In this document: in pieces, positions 44,716 to 56,100 of the stretch
Numbering within the stretch: position 1 is the stretch's first letter
Layout of the letters: each line of letters starts with the position of its first letter
Translations under genes and position numbers: made by a program
Assembly (NCBI RefSeq): GCF_035046485.1
Contig: NC_085137.1
Location: 343,470,505-343,534,504 of the forward strand
Direction of reading: 5' to 3'
DNA length: 64,000 nt
DNA from: Aedes albopictus
Taxonomy: Eukaryota > Arthropoda > Insecta > Diptera > Culicidae
The notes under the pieces: model-generated
Database searches by the model: none
Told to the model about the DNA's origin: nothing
The model's input: only the letters and a program-made list of their open reading frames with translations

Positions 44716-46430
44716 AAGATTCCTCATTGAAATCCTCCAGGGACACCACCAGAAATTCTTTTAAAGGCTCATTCAGGATTCATCAAAATGATGTCGGAAT
44801 GTTTATAGATAAAAGATTCTCGCAGGTTTTCCAGGAAAGGATTTCAACACAAGGATCTCTTTAGACCTGATCATGTATTTCTTTGTGGATTTCTCCAGGG
44901 ATTCCTACACAGATTAGTTCTGGAATTCTTTTAAGAATTCATAAAATGTTCTTCAGGAGTTTCTTAAGAAATTCGTCTAAAGATTCGTGTTTTTAATGAA
45001 TTCCACCTGGGATTTCTTCAGAGAATCTTTAGAGAATTTATTCAAAGATTGCTACAGAAGTTCGTGCATGTATTTCTTCAATCATTTGTGAAGAAAGTCC
45101 TCCAGGAGTTCTTCTTTCGGATTTCTCCAGAAATTCTTCCAGAAATTAATTACTAGATATTACTTGTTTTCGGGTGGCTTTTCAGTCTTGCAATGAATCA
45201 AGACAAGTACTACTTGTTTAATTCCGACGTTTCGGCCATTGGACTCGGTCGTCTTCAGGGCATCTGTTAATTTCAAGACATGACAACATGACAAGTTAAA
45301 TTTACCGAAATTATTTTTTTAGAAAACAACTCACATAAGTCCCTAGTATGCTGTAAGAAGCTTTGCGTTGAATTGTCCTGTTTTTAAAGTTCTGTTTAAG
45401 GCAACAAACGAGGGGCGGTGCAAGTTAATGTAAGTTTTTTTTTTCTAAAGAGAATTTTGATAAATTTCAATGTATAATGTCTTGTCTTTAAAATAAACTA
45501 ACAGATCCCCTTAAGAAGGCCGAGCCCAATGGCCTAATGTCTTGGTTGATTAATAGACTGAAAATGCACCCGAAAACAGTTGATTCTTCAGTCGATCCTT
45601 ATTCCAAAACATTTAGTTTAGATATTCCTCTAGACAATTCTCAGAATAAATTTCACAAACATTCTTTCATGAATATCTGAAGAGGATTCTCTAGTTTATC
45701 AAGGTATTTGAAGATTCCTCCAAAATTTTATTTTTCTTTTCAGAAATTTCTTCCGCAGTTCTCTAAAGAATTTTCCCATGTTTGTTAATTTGTTTCTGCA
45801 GGTTTTTTCTTTTCGGAAAATTCTCCAGACAGTACTTAAGGGACTTTTGTAAACGAATCGCTTCATAACTTGTACAAATACTTGTACGAATACTTGCAGA
45901 AATTCTTTTACGTTTTCTTCCAGAAATATCTCTTCGAGTTCTTCTTAAAGTCTTCTTCAAAAAATCCTACAGAAATTCCTAAGATTTTTCATGAGGAAGA
46001 ACTTCATCTGTACCTTTGTTTGCAATTTCTGCAAAAAAATAAGGGGTTAATTAGAAAATTCGTCCACGGATTTCTTCAAAACCATTTTTTTCGAAATTTT
46101 GTTCAAAAATGGTTTCTCTATAAACGAAAAACATTTTCCATCTGAAATAAAAAAAATCAAGAAATACTTTGATCCTTCCCCTGCATGTGCATGAAACCCG
46201 GTTTTGAAAACATTTTTCCGTTATCTAATAAAACATCAAAAACCAAAAAATGTGGAAATGCATCCAGTTTCGCCTCAGGGTGTATCTTTAAATGTATTCT
46301 CCCACACATTCATTCAGGAAAAATTCCACGAATGACTACAAGAATTGGCATAGATTTTTTTGTTCAGGAATCTCACCAGAAAATTAAAAGAATCTTCTAA
46401 GACTTCCAAAGGTGCGACCCAGAGTTTTTT
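44716..46430 (-). repeat. Degenerate GGAATTCC-type repeat array, minus orientation
   Basis: Units such as CAGGGATTCCT and AGAAATTCTTCCAG run in pyrimidine-rich form on the plus strand. The array is interrupted by the inverted-repeat element 45162-45583 and meets the plus-orientation array near 46435. Confidence 0.75.
45162..45583. mobile_element. Inverted-repeat element, 422 bp
   Basis: The left arm (ACTTGTTTTCGGGTG, then TTTTCAGTCT and GGCCATTGGACTCGG) matches the complement of the right arm (AGGCCGAGCCCAATGGCC, AGACTGAAAA, CACCCGAAAACAG) over about 110 bases. The core carries CGACGTTTCGGCC. No coding frame. It lies inside the degenerate array. Confidence 0.65.
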
Positions 46431-46434
46431 TAAG

Positions 46435-47400
46435 AATTTTTCAAGACATATTTTGGATAGAGCCGCAAGAGTAGTTTTTTAGAAAATCCCTGAAGGAATT
46501 TCGTAAGAAAATACTGGAGGAACCCTTGAAAGAATTTCGGAAGGAATCTCTGTAGGATTTTAAATACCTTTTTAGTAAAATTTCTGAAAAAAACTCGATA
46601 GAAGAACTTTTGAAGAAATCTCTTGCTGAAACTGGTGAAGGATTGCCTAAATTTATCAGAAAGTAGCTTGTGATACTTTTGAAGGAATCTGTGAATGTAT
46701 TTCTGAAGATTTTTTTAGTAGAATATTTGTAGAAGTCCAAGGAAGTTATCTTGAATTAATCTGTAGAGGAATCACCGAAGAAATTCTCCACAGATACCTT
46801 CAGAAATTGCTTAAAAATATTTTGTTCGGAAATCCCTCCTGAAAATTTTCTAGAATTTCTTCTGTTTTGGGCGAAACTGAAACTGAAGTTCCATTTGCTT
46901 AGAAAATTCTTGTAGAAATTTATCAAGGAACCACTGGAAGAACATTTGAAAGATTTTCAGAGGGGTTTCTCTGTAGGGTTTCTCTGTAGGGTTCCTTAGA
47001 CACATTTAGAGGAATTTCTGAAAACCCCATGGAAGAACTTTTAAAGAAATTCCTTGTTGGACTTTCTGAAGTATCCCTGTAGTTCTATGAAAGTAGCTGG
47101 AGATACTTTCGACGGAATTCCTGAATAAAATCTGAAGAAATCTACAGTAGAATCCTTGTAGAAATCCAAAGAAGTAGTAATACAGCACAGTAATCTACAG
47201 AGGAATGATCGAATAAATCTCAGAAAATTCTTAAAAGGTCTTGTTTTGGAGAAATTCCTCAGAAAACCTTCGATGGAATTCCTAGAAAAGTGTATTGGGG
47301 TTTTTAATGAAAATTCTGGAAAAATCCTTTTTTAATATTATTGAAAGATTTTATTGAAGTGTTCCTGAAAGAATCTGTGGACGTATTTATGAAGGAATTC
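46435..47400 (+). repeat. Degenerate GGAATTCC-type repeat array, plus orientation
   Basis: Units such as GAAGGAATTTCGTAAG and GAGGAATTTCTGAA. It faces the minus-oriented array to its left and ends at a TTTA microsatellite. Confidence 0.75.
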
Positions 47401-47401
47401 T

Positions 47402-47432
<31 letters not shown>

Positions 47433-47437
47433 TTCTA
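47400..47437. repeat. TTTA microsatellite
   Basis: Nine or so copies of TTTA. Read on the minus strand it is an AATA tail downstream of the ORF1 remnant at 47732-48370 and is probably that element's 3' end. Confidence 0.9.
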
Positions 47438-48560
47438 CGTCTTCAACTATAATTGTTGTACAGACTGATGTATTAAATCTAACTTAATTTGCTAATTAAA
47501 CATTCAAATGGTGCATTTTACAACATTCGAACCAACACATAACAAGAAACTAATATTATAACACTGATTCACACACATATTCTCAAAAGATTACAAAACA
47601 TTTTTACGGTTTCCAAACGTTGTATGCTCGGTGACGGAACTCACGGAACTTAATACCAGCTGGCCAGGTCGATGCACACAGAGCCATATTCTTCCATCTC
47701 CATTTCAATACTACCTTAAATGAAATGTAATCTAAAAACTACAATCCAAATGATTCGACACTAGTTTCGTGATCTTCAGGCAGTCTCCTCTAGGTGCACC
47801 CAGGCATCGATATACCAACGTTTCAGTATCGTTCTCACGGGTAGCATTGTCGATATTTGTCAACAGCAATGAGAAATTACGATCGTTTGGGACGGTTTGC
47901 AGATTCTCATTCTGTTCGGTGCGATCAGGTTCTGCAGCATCGTCGAATCCAGCGTTCGTTTTTCGTCGCGCCTCTGCAGACACATTGGGAGTAGAATGAC
48001 GAAATGATACAGCAGTCGAAGGTGGATCGTTTGGAGCTAATTTGTGCAGAGTGTCTACAATCAGTGATATTTGTGATTTTATATCAACTATATCAGCGTG
48101 ACTAAGGCTCAAGTCATCCGATGGAGAAGGATTCTGCAGTGAATTAGTCCATTCGTTGAAAGCCGGCATACATTCGCAGCACATCCACAATAGACCTTGT
48201 TTTAAAGATCGTAGTTCGTGCTTGCCAATACCAGCGCATGCGGCGTGGAACGATTTCTTGCATGGTCCAACACACACAGCATGTAGCCCGAATTCTGTGT
48301 ATGTGCAAATGGCACACTTCTTGCATTACACTAAATCCTTACTAATTGTTGCGTTGGTTTCGGTCATCGTACAAGCTGCAGATCGCAAAGTTCGACGTTG
48401 TTTCACCGGGATACGTTACAGTGCGGATTGATCCAAGTACGGAAAACGATTTCAGTAATTATTTCGCCAAAATTACTTTTAAAAGCAGTATAAACTTTCG
48501 GAGCAAAGGAAAGCGGTTACACAACTCAAATACAAACACAAAACACATATTCTTGTAGGA
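47438..48560 (-). pseudogene. Non-LTR retrotransposon ORF1 with PHD-like zinc finger
   Basis: The minus-strand frame runs from about 48313 to 47732. It starts with CKKCAICTYTEFG, then CKKSFHAACAGIG, then LLWMCCECM: a C-X2-C ... C ... H-X2-C ... C-X2-C pattern like the PHD-type fingers in ORF1 proteins of some CR1/jockey-type elements. The end, CLGAPRGDCLKITKLVS, resembles ORF1 segments that precede an RNA-binding region. A stop lies directly before the first cysteine pair, so no intact start is visible. No reverse transcriptase follows; 47438-47731 then the AATA tail come next, so ORF2 is deleted. Degenerate repeat flanks both sides. Confidence 0.6.
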
Positions 48561-49480
48561 ATACCTGCAGAAATGCTTGTATGAGCTTCTGTGAAGATCC
48601 CTGGATGAATAAATTTCTCAAAGAATCCGTAGAGTAATTAAGAAAGTAAAGCTTGTGGAAAATGCTGGAGATATTTCTGAAAAATACGTCGAGAAATATC
48701 TGGAAAAAGTCCTGTAGGATTCTCTTCTTGAACTTCTGCAGGAATTTCTGAAAGAATTACTGCCTAAATCAGAATCTCTTGGGGACTCCTGCTGCATTTT
48801 CTGGATTGATCCATGAAGAAATACTTGAAACTTTTCTGCGGGAATTCCCAAAAGAGTAATTTCTGAATCTGTGGTGGATTTCTCGAAGTAATTACTGCAC
48901 GAGTTTCGGAAATAAGCTCTAGAACATTTTATGAAGAAACTACTGGAAGAAGTAATGAAAGAGTTTCTGAAGGAATCCATGCTGGACATGCTGATGAAAT
49001 CCCTGTAGAAATTTCTGAAAGATTTTCTAAACGAATCTCTTGACTATCTGAAGTAATATCTGGTGGAGTTTCAGAATGAATCCATGGAATCGATCTCAAA
49101 GAGTTCTAGGAATAATTTCTAGAGGAATTGTGAAGGGAATACTGAAGGAATGTCTGGAGAAAATTTCTTTTAAAATATCTAGAAGAATTTCTGAAGAAAC
49201 TGCTGGAGGAGTTTCTGAAGGAAACCTTGGTAGATTTTTAGATCGAATTTCTGGTGTAATTTTTGAAAGAATCCATGGAGCAAAAGTAAAAAAAAATGTA
49301 CAGAAGACTTCTCAATGTATCCTTGTCAAATTAATGGAGGATTCTCATGAAGAATGTTTGCAAAATACTCCAGAGGAGGGAGTTCTAGAAGAATTTCTGA
49401 GGGAAATTATGAAAGACTTTCTGAAGAAGTCTTTGGAAAGTTTCCCAACTTCTAGAGGGAATTCTGAAGGCAGTTATAGA
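48561..49480 (+). repeat. Degenerate GGAATTCC-type repeat array
   Basis: It resumes after the ORF1 remnant with GGAATACCTGCAGAAATG and similar units. The open frame 49076-49483 is rich in E, G and I from the repeat and is not called a gene. Confidence 0.75.
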
Positions 49481-50390
49481 TGAATTTTTGAAGCAATACA
49501 TGGAAGATGCAGGCATCCATCGATGAATTGCAGAAGTTGTCTATTTATGGGGCTTTAATTGAATCATTCGGTAAAATGTCTAGACGTATCTCTTAAAGAA
49601 CTTCTAAAAAAACTGTTAAAAATCTAGAGAGGAAAAGCTAATGAAATATAACAAATAATTACCTGTCAGAAACTGGAGAAATTCTTGGAGTGAATTTTGG
49701 AATGAATCTTTGATAGATTTTTCAAAGAGCCCGTAAGAGAAACTGGGGAGGTAATCCATGATTAGATTTTGGAAGAAATTTCGGAACAAATTCCTGAAAG
49801 AATTCACAGATTTTTTGCACGAGAGTACAACAAAAATAAAACACATAGGATGCTTGCTTACATATGTGAGTGGAAAAATCCCAAAACGTAAGTTGGCATA
49901 AAAAATATGACATTTACATGAATCAGGCCAGAACAAGTCTCATTTAATTTATTTTTTATCACTGTGCTCGTTGATTTATCAAGAAAAGAAGATGTTTTTT
50001 CTCCCTTTCCAAAACGATGAAATCTAAACGAAGCAAACAAAAAACACAATCTAGGGAAGAACAACATTTTGAAAATGGCTTTAATAGTGTAAGAAAAACT
50101 CCCCTTTTCCTAGAGGAGCTTTTTACCACCTAGAGTAATTTCCAATATCATAAATGAGACTTCTCTCATACGTACATAAGCGCAAAAAGTTAGAAAATTC
50201 GCAAAGGTTTTTTTTTCTGGAATTTGTAAAAGCATAAACTATCTACCTCATTTTCTTTTTTTAAAAATAACAACTCGAAACAGTTTATCGGATAGACATG
50301 CTGTCTTTGAAGATACTTGGGGATATTTTAGAAAAAGAAGCAACACGGATTTATGATAGAAGTCATAAATTTTCAATTTTTCAAGAACCT
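49481..50390. other. AT-rich unassigned stretch
   Basis: No gene is recognised. Open frames such as 49616-49936 (minus) are AT-driven and lack domains. Confidence 0.4.
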
Positions 50391-50973
50391 TACCCATCGA
50401 TTTTTTATTTCTCTTCTGAAGAAAGCTGACTTTAGCTTAAAAACTTGCCAAGTCACCCAGGGTAGTCAAATGTTTCTAACTTTTATTTTTTATATTTCGT
50501 CGACTTTCAGAAGAAGCAAAAGGAAACAAGTTTTGAGATTTTTTAGATTTTACGTACAAGTTTCAATGGAAAACTATACACAATTCGTTTTCTTCCATCC
50601 AACCATAATTAAGTTACAGCGACATCAAAAATTAAATATTCAAAAAAAGTATAGGATCTTGTAAAATGTTATTCGAGATTTTTTACTGTTTTTAAGTGTT
50701 CATCAAAAAAGGATCAAACATTTCTCAGAAATTTGAATTTTAATACCGTCTTCAATAACACTTAAGAAAATCTCATTTTTTTCTCATTTTTATTTTAATT
50801 TTTTTTTTAATTTGCTGTAGCAAATTTCAACCATTTTTTTCTTTTTGTTTTTTTTTAAATCGATGAAAAATACAAATTCGAGAAAAAATAATATAAGAAG
50901 CATTTGACCATCCCGGGCTACTTGGCATATTTTGAGGATGGAAGTCAGCTTCCTGGAGAAAAAAATCGAAGGG
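50391..50973. mobile_element. Diverged inverted-repeat element
   Basis: The left arm (ACCCATCGATTTTT, then GAAGAAAGCTGACTT and GCCAAGTCACCC) matches the complement of the right arm (GGGCTACTTGGC, GGAAGTCAGCTTCC, AAAAATCGAAGGGT) over about 140 bases with many mismatches. No coding capacity. Probably an old MITE. Confidence 0.55.
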
Positions 50974-51310
50974 TAAATCCTCAAACATCATTTAAGGCAT
51001 CATTTCAATCCAACAAACGGGTTATAATTTTTATAGAAGAATATTAGGTATTTTTCATTCGCCTTTTTCAAAAATTAGGTAGGTAAATAATATTTTAAAA
51101 CAAACATGAAAAAAATCAGATACAATTTCATATATGAACAAAACTTCATTTGAATTAAAAAAGGGCGCATCCATGCGATTTGTACGTTGAGCTGGAAATG
51201 CTCAGAAGGATAAGAAGAACCTTCTATCTATCTTTCTTTGAATTTACACTACTTAAACAAAGGAATAATCTTGTACCGACTTTTCGAACCCTCTAAGCAG
51301 AATACCCTCT

Positions 51311-51476
51311 ATGAATGAGTGTAATCAGTTTTGTACCTTTTAATTCCGCCCTATGTTGCTTATCCTTTGACAGATACGCGTATTTCGCGTAGTGGTAGTC
51401 GAAATACGCGTATCTGTCAAAGCATAAGCAACATAGGGCGGAATTAAAAGGTACAAAACTGATTACACTCATTCAT
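51311..51476. mobile_element. Near-perfect 166-bp palindrome
   Basis: Arms of about 75 bases pair almost perfectly around a short centre (CGTAGTGGTAGT). The outer ends read ATGAATGAGTGTAATCAG and its complement. The inner arm sequence TTTGACAGATACG-CGTATTTCG also occurs at 2093-2115. Confidence 0.8.
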
Positions 51477-51502
51477 AAAGGAATAATATCAAAAACAACT
51501 AA

Positions 51503-51756
51503 TCTATATATATAAAAATGTAGTGGCATACGTGGGACCGCGCATAACTTGCGAACGGAGGGTCCGATTTGGGCCGTCTTAGTTTTGTTCTGTTAGTTTT
51601 CACCCAAGGAAGGTTTATGAGCCATAAATCATGGACAAATCGAGTGTTTTTGAAAATCCATTCTTCATACATTTTGAACGGGGACTTGGACTTGGCTAAA
51701 GACTTGAAACGTCAAAAAACGCAGTAGGCAAGACAAAGTTTGCCGGGGTCAGCTAG
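51503..51756 (+). mobile_element. Non-autonomous Helitron
   Basis: It begins TCTATATATATAAAAATG after an A and ends CTAG before a T, the A-T insertion context of Helitrons. A small hairpin (GGCAA ... TTGCC) lies about ten bases before the CTAG end, as Helitron 3' termini require. There is no inverted repeat or target duplication, also as expected. At 254 bp it has no Rep/helicase gene and needs one in trans. Confidence 0.8.
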
Positions 51757-51762
51757 TATTAA

Positions 51763-51878
51763 CCCTAAAAGGGATACCTGGGGTCCATTGGACCCCAGGT
51801 GCCTTTCAGAGCTCGTCTTTGATGGAAGACACTCAGCGAGGTGACGAATCTGAGGCCATGAAGGTATCCCTTTTAGGG
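51763..51878. mobile_element. piggyBac-type MITE
   Basis: The inverted ends are CCCTAAAAGGGATACCT and its complement, flanked by TTAA on both sides (51759-51762 and 51879-51882). TTAA target duplication with CCC ends is diagnostic for the piggyBac superfamily. A small palindrome GGGGTCCATTGGACCCC lies just inside the left end. The element is 116 bp with no coding frame. Confidence 0.85.
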
Positions 51879-51882
51879 TTAA

Positions 51883-54236
51883 ATAAGGTAAAGCCTTCCA
51901 CATCTCCCACTACTAATCACTCACAAAACCCGCACAAATCCACCGTTTGTTAGTGATTTCAATTTTGCAGTCTCCGCAATCGAAAATAAGCAGGAAGAAA
52001 ACAAATCGGAATCGTTGGCCAGAGTTTTCCGTTGCGATGCGGTGCCAACGGTGCCCGTAGTCGTCGTCGTCTTTGTCGTCGCGCCGGAATCGTCAAGCAC
52101 AGTCAGTCAGTCAGTCAGTCAGAAGCAGAAGGCGCACCACCGATGAGGACGACGACGATGCGATGCGATGACCTAGCAATCAATTCTCCTTCATTCGCTC
52201 GGGATCTCGAGGGGATTCCGTTTTATTGATTGTTTAATGATTGACTCGTGCCGCACACTCTGTTGATGAAGACATTTTGCCGGCAGTCCTTGATGGTGGT
52301 GGTAGTGGTGCTGGAGGTAGGCGGGCATTAGAGGAGAAATGCCAGAGGTTTGGGACTGATTTTGATTTGCGGGCATTTGGAATTCGGTGGCCCTCAGTTA
52401 GCAGTCGGTCGCCTTCTGATGAATGAAGCTCAAAATTGAAATTTGTGGTGATTGCGCCTGATCTCGAGGGAGTGGCGCCTTGTGAGGACTCCCGGCAAAT
52501 TGAAAAGCCTTGGTAATGGAAGAAAAAATGTGGTATTTGAACGCGTTAGGAATTGATTTTTTTCATTTCCCTGTCATCATTCTCGTTGAAAAAGAAATCA
52601 TTCGAAGAAGAAATGCTTCCCATTTCCAGATGCCATTTCACAAAACTTCCGCAATAAAAAACACCCTTATCGTTGCAGCGCAATCAAATTAACACCCTCC
52701 GAAACGAGGAGAGCTATTCAACAGATGATTGCCTGGTCCTAGAATGCTGCTTGTGCCTCACTCTCGACGCTGCTGTTGAAACTTTTAAGCGCCTATCTCG
52801 TGAAGTTGAATCCGGACAGGGAAAAAAAAGCTCCAAAACCAACGGAGCGCGTGCATTCCACGGTTGCAATAAATTTAACGCCACCCACTCATCGCCACCT
52901 TCAACTGCTTTATTTTTATTTGTCTAATCCATTACTTTTACTGTCGGGGATGCCCGTAAATATCAAGCAATTTTTGACTCATTCTTCGCACCCAGCGAGA
53001 CATTCTCTTCTTCCATTCAGGCGTGACGTTTTACAACTTCATCGCTCACTACCAGCCAGCACCGCTCTCTGTAGCATTCCAAGAGTTTTTCGCTTTTCAA
53101 ATGAAGGAAAATATGTGCTTTTCGTGAGTTGCAGTGCAGACACAAGCGCGCCATTCATTTCACATTTTCACACTTTCGCTGTCTTCATTGGATCCCAAAA
53201 TTAATGTGTTGTTTTGGCTTTCTTCGGAGCTGGAAAGGCTGCAATGTTTGCAGGAAAAACAATGTCAGATTAAACTGAGTAAACTCGATGAAAGTTTACT
53301 GGCCAAATTTCTTGTTGCATGTGTAAATCTACAATAACTAGTTTAACAAAATCATAGTAGATGCTTTACACGAAATAAACATTCTTCTCAGCATCCACAC
53401 TTAACACTAGAATCACGCACTCGTCCGAACTCGTAGAAACACGTGGTATTTAACTGCCATCACTATCCAACCGTTCACATGATGGAGTCTCGGGCCAAGT
53501 CAAACAATGTGATTGAGTAAATTTAATTAAACCACCCGCTTGATCCCGGAGAGAACTTTCCAACAATTGGGAAAGCTTAACCCGCACTCGCTTAAATTGA
53601 ACTTGTTCAATTTTTCGGTTTGATTTCATTCACATTCGCAGCCCACCTAACGTGGCTGCTACCTATGTATACCACCCACCTACCTGCCAGTATGGATCTG
53701 ATCTGAGTGGCCCTCAGCGGAACGATAAAGCAACTCGTCATTGAACCGCAACACGAGGAGAACGGAAAAGTAAAAATGAAAAAAAAATCGCAGAACTAGG
53801 TACCTAAGCACTCACTCGTAGAGCCAAAAGATGAAGTGCCGAAATCCCACCTCGGGGAGCTCCTTGCCAGTTCCAGCGGAAACGGTAAATGAATTTTTAT
53901 TCCAGCTACTAGGTAGGTACGTTCGCCAACAACGAGATCCAGTAGGTATCGGTAAGCAGACGGTGACGACGGCGGACGACGACGACGAAGTGCTACGATA
54001 CATGGATCTTTTGATGGACTCAATCAACTCTCATTTAGCGGGTTGGCAAGTTTTTTGTTTCTACCCTCTCGAGGGATACTTTTGTGTTCATGTATCCTGC
54101 GCAATGGTATAGGGATTTAAATAATTGAGCAGACTTTCAATTGAGAAACTGTTCATTTTACTCAGTCGGTTTCATAGTTGATGTACACTGTATACTATAC
54201 GGTGTCGACGAGAAAGCATTTTTAGAAATCAAATAT
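51883..54236. other. Unassigned stretch with a promoter-like patch
   Basis: No gene is recognised. 52030-52170 holds CGTCGTCGTCGTC and a CAGTCAGTCAGTCAGTCAG run, resembling the 22.3-kb patch. Short frames at 52776-53204 and 53831-54112 have no recognised domains. A host promoter or untranslated exon is possible but unproven. Confidence 0.35.
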
Positions 54237-54238
54237 TA

Positions 54239-54883
54239 GGGTAACCATATAATTTGGATCCCCATATATTTTGGACCCCCTGGGTCGTATTATCATAATT
54301 TTTGCAGCTTTAATGAAGAGATGTCGTTTTGTTTTAGAATCGGTCGTTTAATGAGATTGTTCTGCAAGAGCAGCAATCATTTCCTCACTGGAAATATCTT
54401 TATTTGCCTTGAAATTATTTTTTGTTAATCTCGTCATCCGTGCAAGTGTAGCGGCATGTTTACGAAAAGAGAAAGTGATGCTGGGGAAACTTGCAGATGT
54501 AAACAAAAACTTTTATCATTCCAGCGCGATAAATTCACAAAGTTCGTCTAATCATCCTTTGTCAATCAAGTAATCCATATCCAAGTGGCAGATTCTTCGA
54601 AAACTGTTTCAAGTGGCTTTAAACACCGGGTGTCCAAAATATATACTTAAGAGGGTCCAAAATAAATTGGGGTGCCCAATATAGTGAAAACTGATGCTTC
54701 AAAAATCAGTTATTTTCATCAAATTTTCAGCCAAAAATGACCTTGTGGGTGTTTTTAACGGACAGTGGATGCTTTTAAGGTCATACCAACATCATCATTA
54801 TGTGTAACACCCTCTGAATCTGTTGGATTTTAGCTTAAATTCAAACTAATGTCCTTAAGGGGTCCAAAATTCGACCGTTACCC
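54239..54883. mobile_element. 645-bp element with TA target duplication
   Basis: It begins GGGTAACC and ends CGTTACCC, with TA outside both ends (54237-54238 and 54884-54885). The motif GGGTCCAAAAT, or its complement, recurs near both ends and at about 54650, together with GGGGTGCCCAATAT. The short diverged inverted ends and the TA target suggest an old Tc1/mariner-like non-autonomous element. Confidence 0.6.
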
Positions 54884-54904
54884 TATCCCGATTTTGATAA
54901 AACT

Positions 54905-55795
54905 TACTACTTTCAGTCCTGGGCACCCACGGTGGAGCAGAGGGCCGAATTGAAAGATATCCATCCTGGGCGATTGCCAGCCATCGCCTTGACCTGTGAC
55001 CAGGTTAAACTTCTGTCGACTTTCTTGATTTCGTTGTTGACGCTGTGCCGCCATGAGCCGCTGGGTCTCCCTCTGCTACGTCGTCCTGCTGGGTTCCAAT
55101 CTAACGCTAGCTTGCAGATTTCGTTTACGCCCCTGTGTAGAGTTTGGCCGACCCAACTCCACTTTCACTTCCGAATTTTTGTCGCTATCAACTTTTGACG
55201 ACATCGACGATGGAGTTCCACGTTGGAAATCCAATTGTGAGGCCACCATGCACGAATTATATACCGCAGGCATCTATTGATGAAGACCTGCAGCCGTTGA
55301 GTGTCCTCCGCTGATACACATCATGTTTCACTGTCATATAGCAGCACAGATTTCACGTTCGAGTTAAAAAATTTAGTGCGTGTTTTTTCATACATTTCTT
55401 AAACTCGCAAAAGCAGCCCTCACCTTCTTGATCCGTGCACCTATGTCGATCTTGGTGCCACCATCGGCTGCCATTTGGCTACCAAGACATTGGGAGCTTT
55501 CAACATTCTCCACTGATGGCCCAGCTACAGCTACCGTAAAGCTGGAAGGTTTGACCGTGATTACATCCAACGATTTGGTCTTGTTGACGATAATGGTAAG
55601 ACCTGCCGCTGAAGACCGATTAGTAAGATCAGCGAGCCTGGTCTGCATATCAGAGCACCGTTGAGCTAGGAGAGCAACGTCATCAGCCAACTCGAAGTCA
55701 TTTAGGTGTTCCATGGTAATGGGAAGCCACGGCAACCCACAATTTGGTTCATGTTCAATCGCACCTACCAGGATCTTGTGACCAACCACTTTGTT
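54905..55795 (-). pseudogene. Non-LTR retrotransposon remnant (RTE/CR1-like), copy B
   Basis: The minus-strand frame 55789-55388 carries reverse-transcriptase motif ELADDVALLAQRCSDMQ, where the catalytic F/YADD has become LADD, then SAAGLTIIVNKTKSL and CLGSQMAADGG. Broken frames from 55380 to 54913 continue with the same C-terminal tail as copy A (16393-16880). It ends in a TAAG-like tail near 54905. Stops, frame changes and the altered catalytic box show it is inactive. The endonuclease half is missing. Confidence 0.78.
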
Positions 55796-55799
55796 TGGC

Positions 55800-56100
55800 C
55801 ACTCTGATCATAGAGCTCAAACCCTTTCTCAGCATTAAAATTAAATAAATATGAGGAAATGTTAAAAGAAGAACTCTTAGAAAGCTAGTAGGGACAATCA
55901 CAAACAATAATTAAAAACCAAATACCAATAAAATCTTAAAAATATACAATAAATTAAATAAAACTATCATGCAATTAAATTAAGTTCATGCGAATTACCA
56001 GCTAGGAGGCAAAAGGCGGCAAACGGATAATTTAAATTATACACCTAGGAATTGTAGACAACCTACCCACACACAACACCCACAATAACACCCGCAGTTT
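55800..56100. other. AT-rich spacer
   Basis: AT-rich with runs such as AAATTAAATAAAA; nothing else recognised. Confidence 0.4.
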
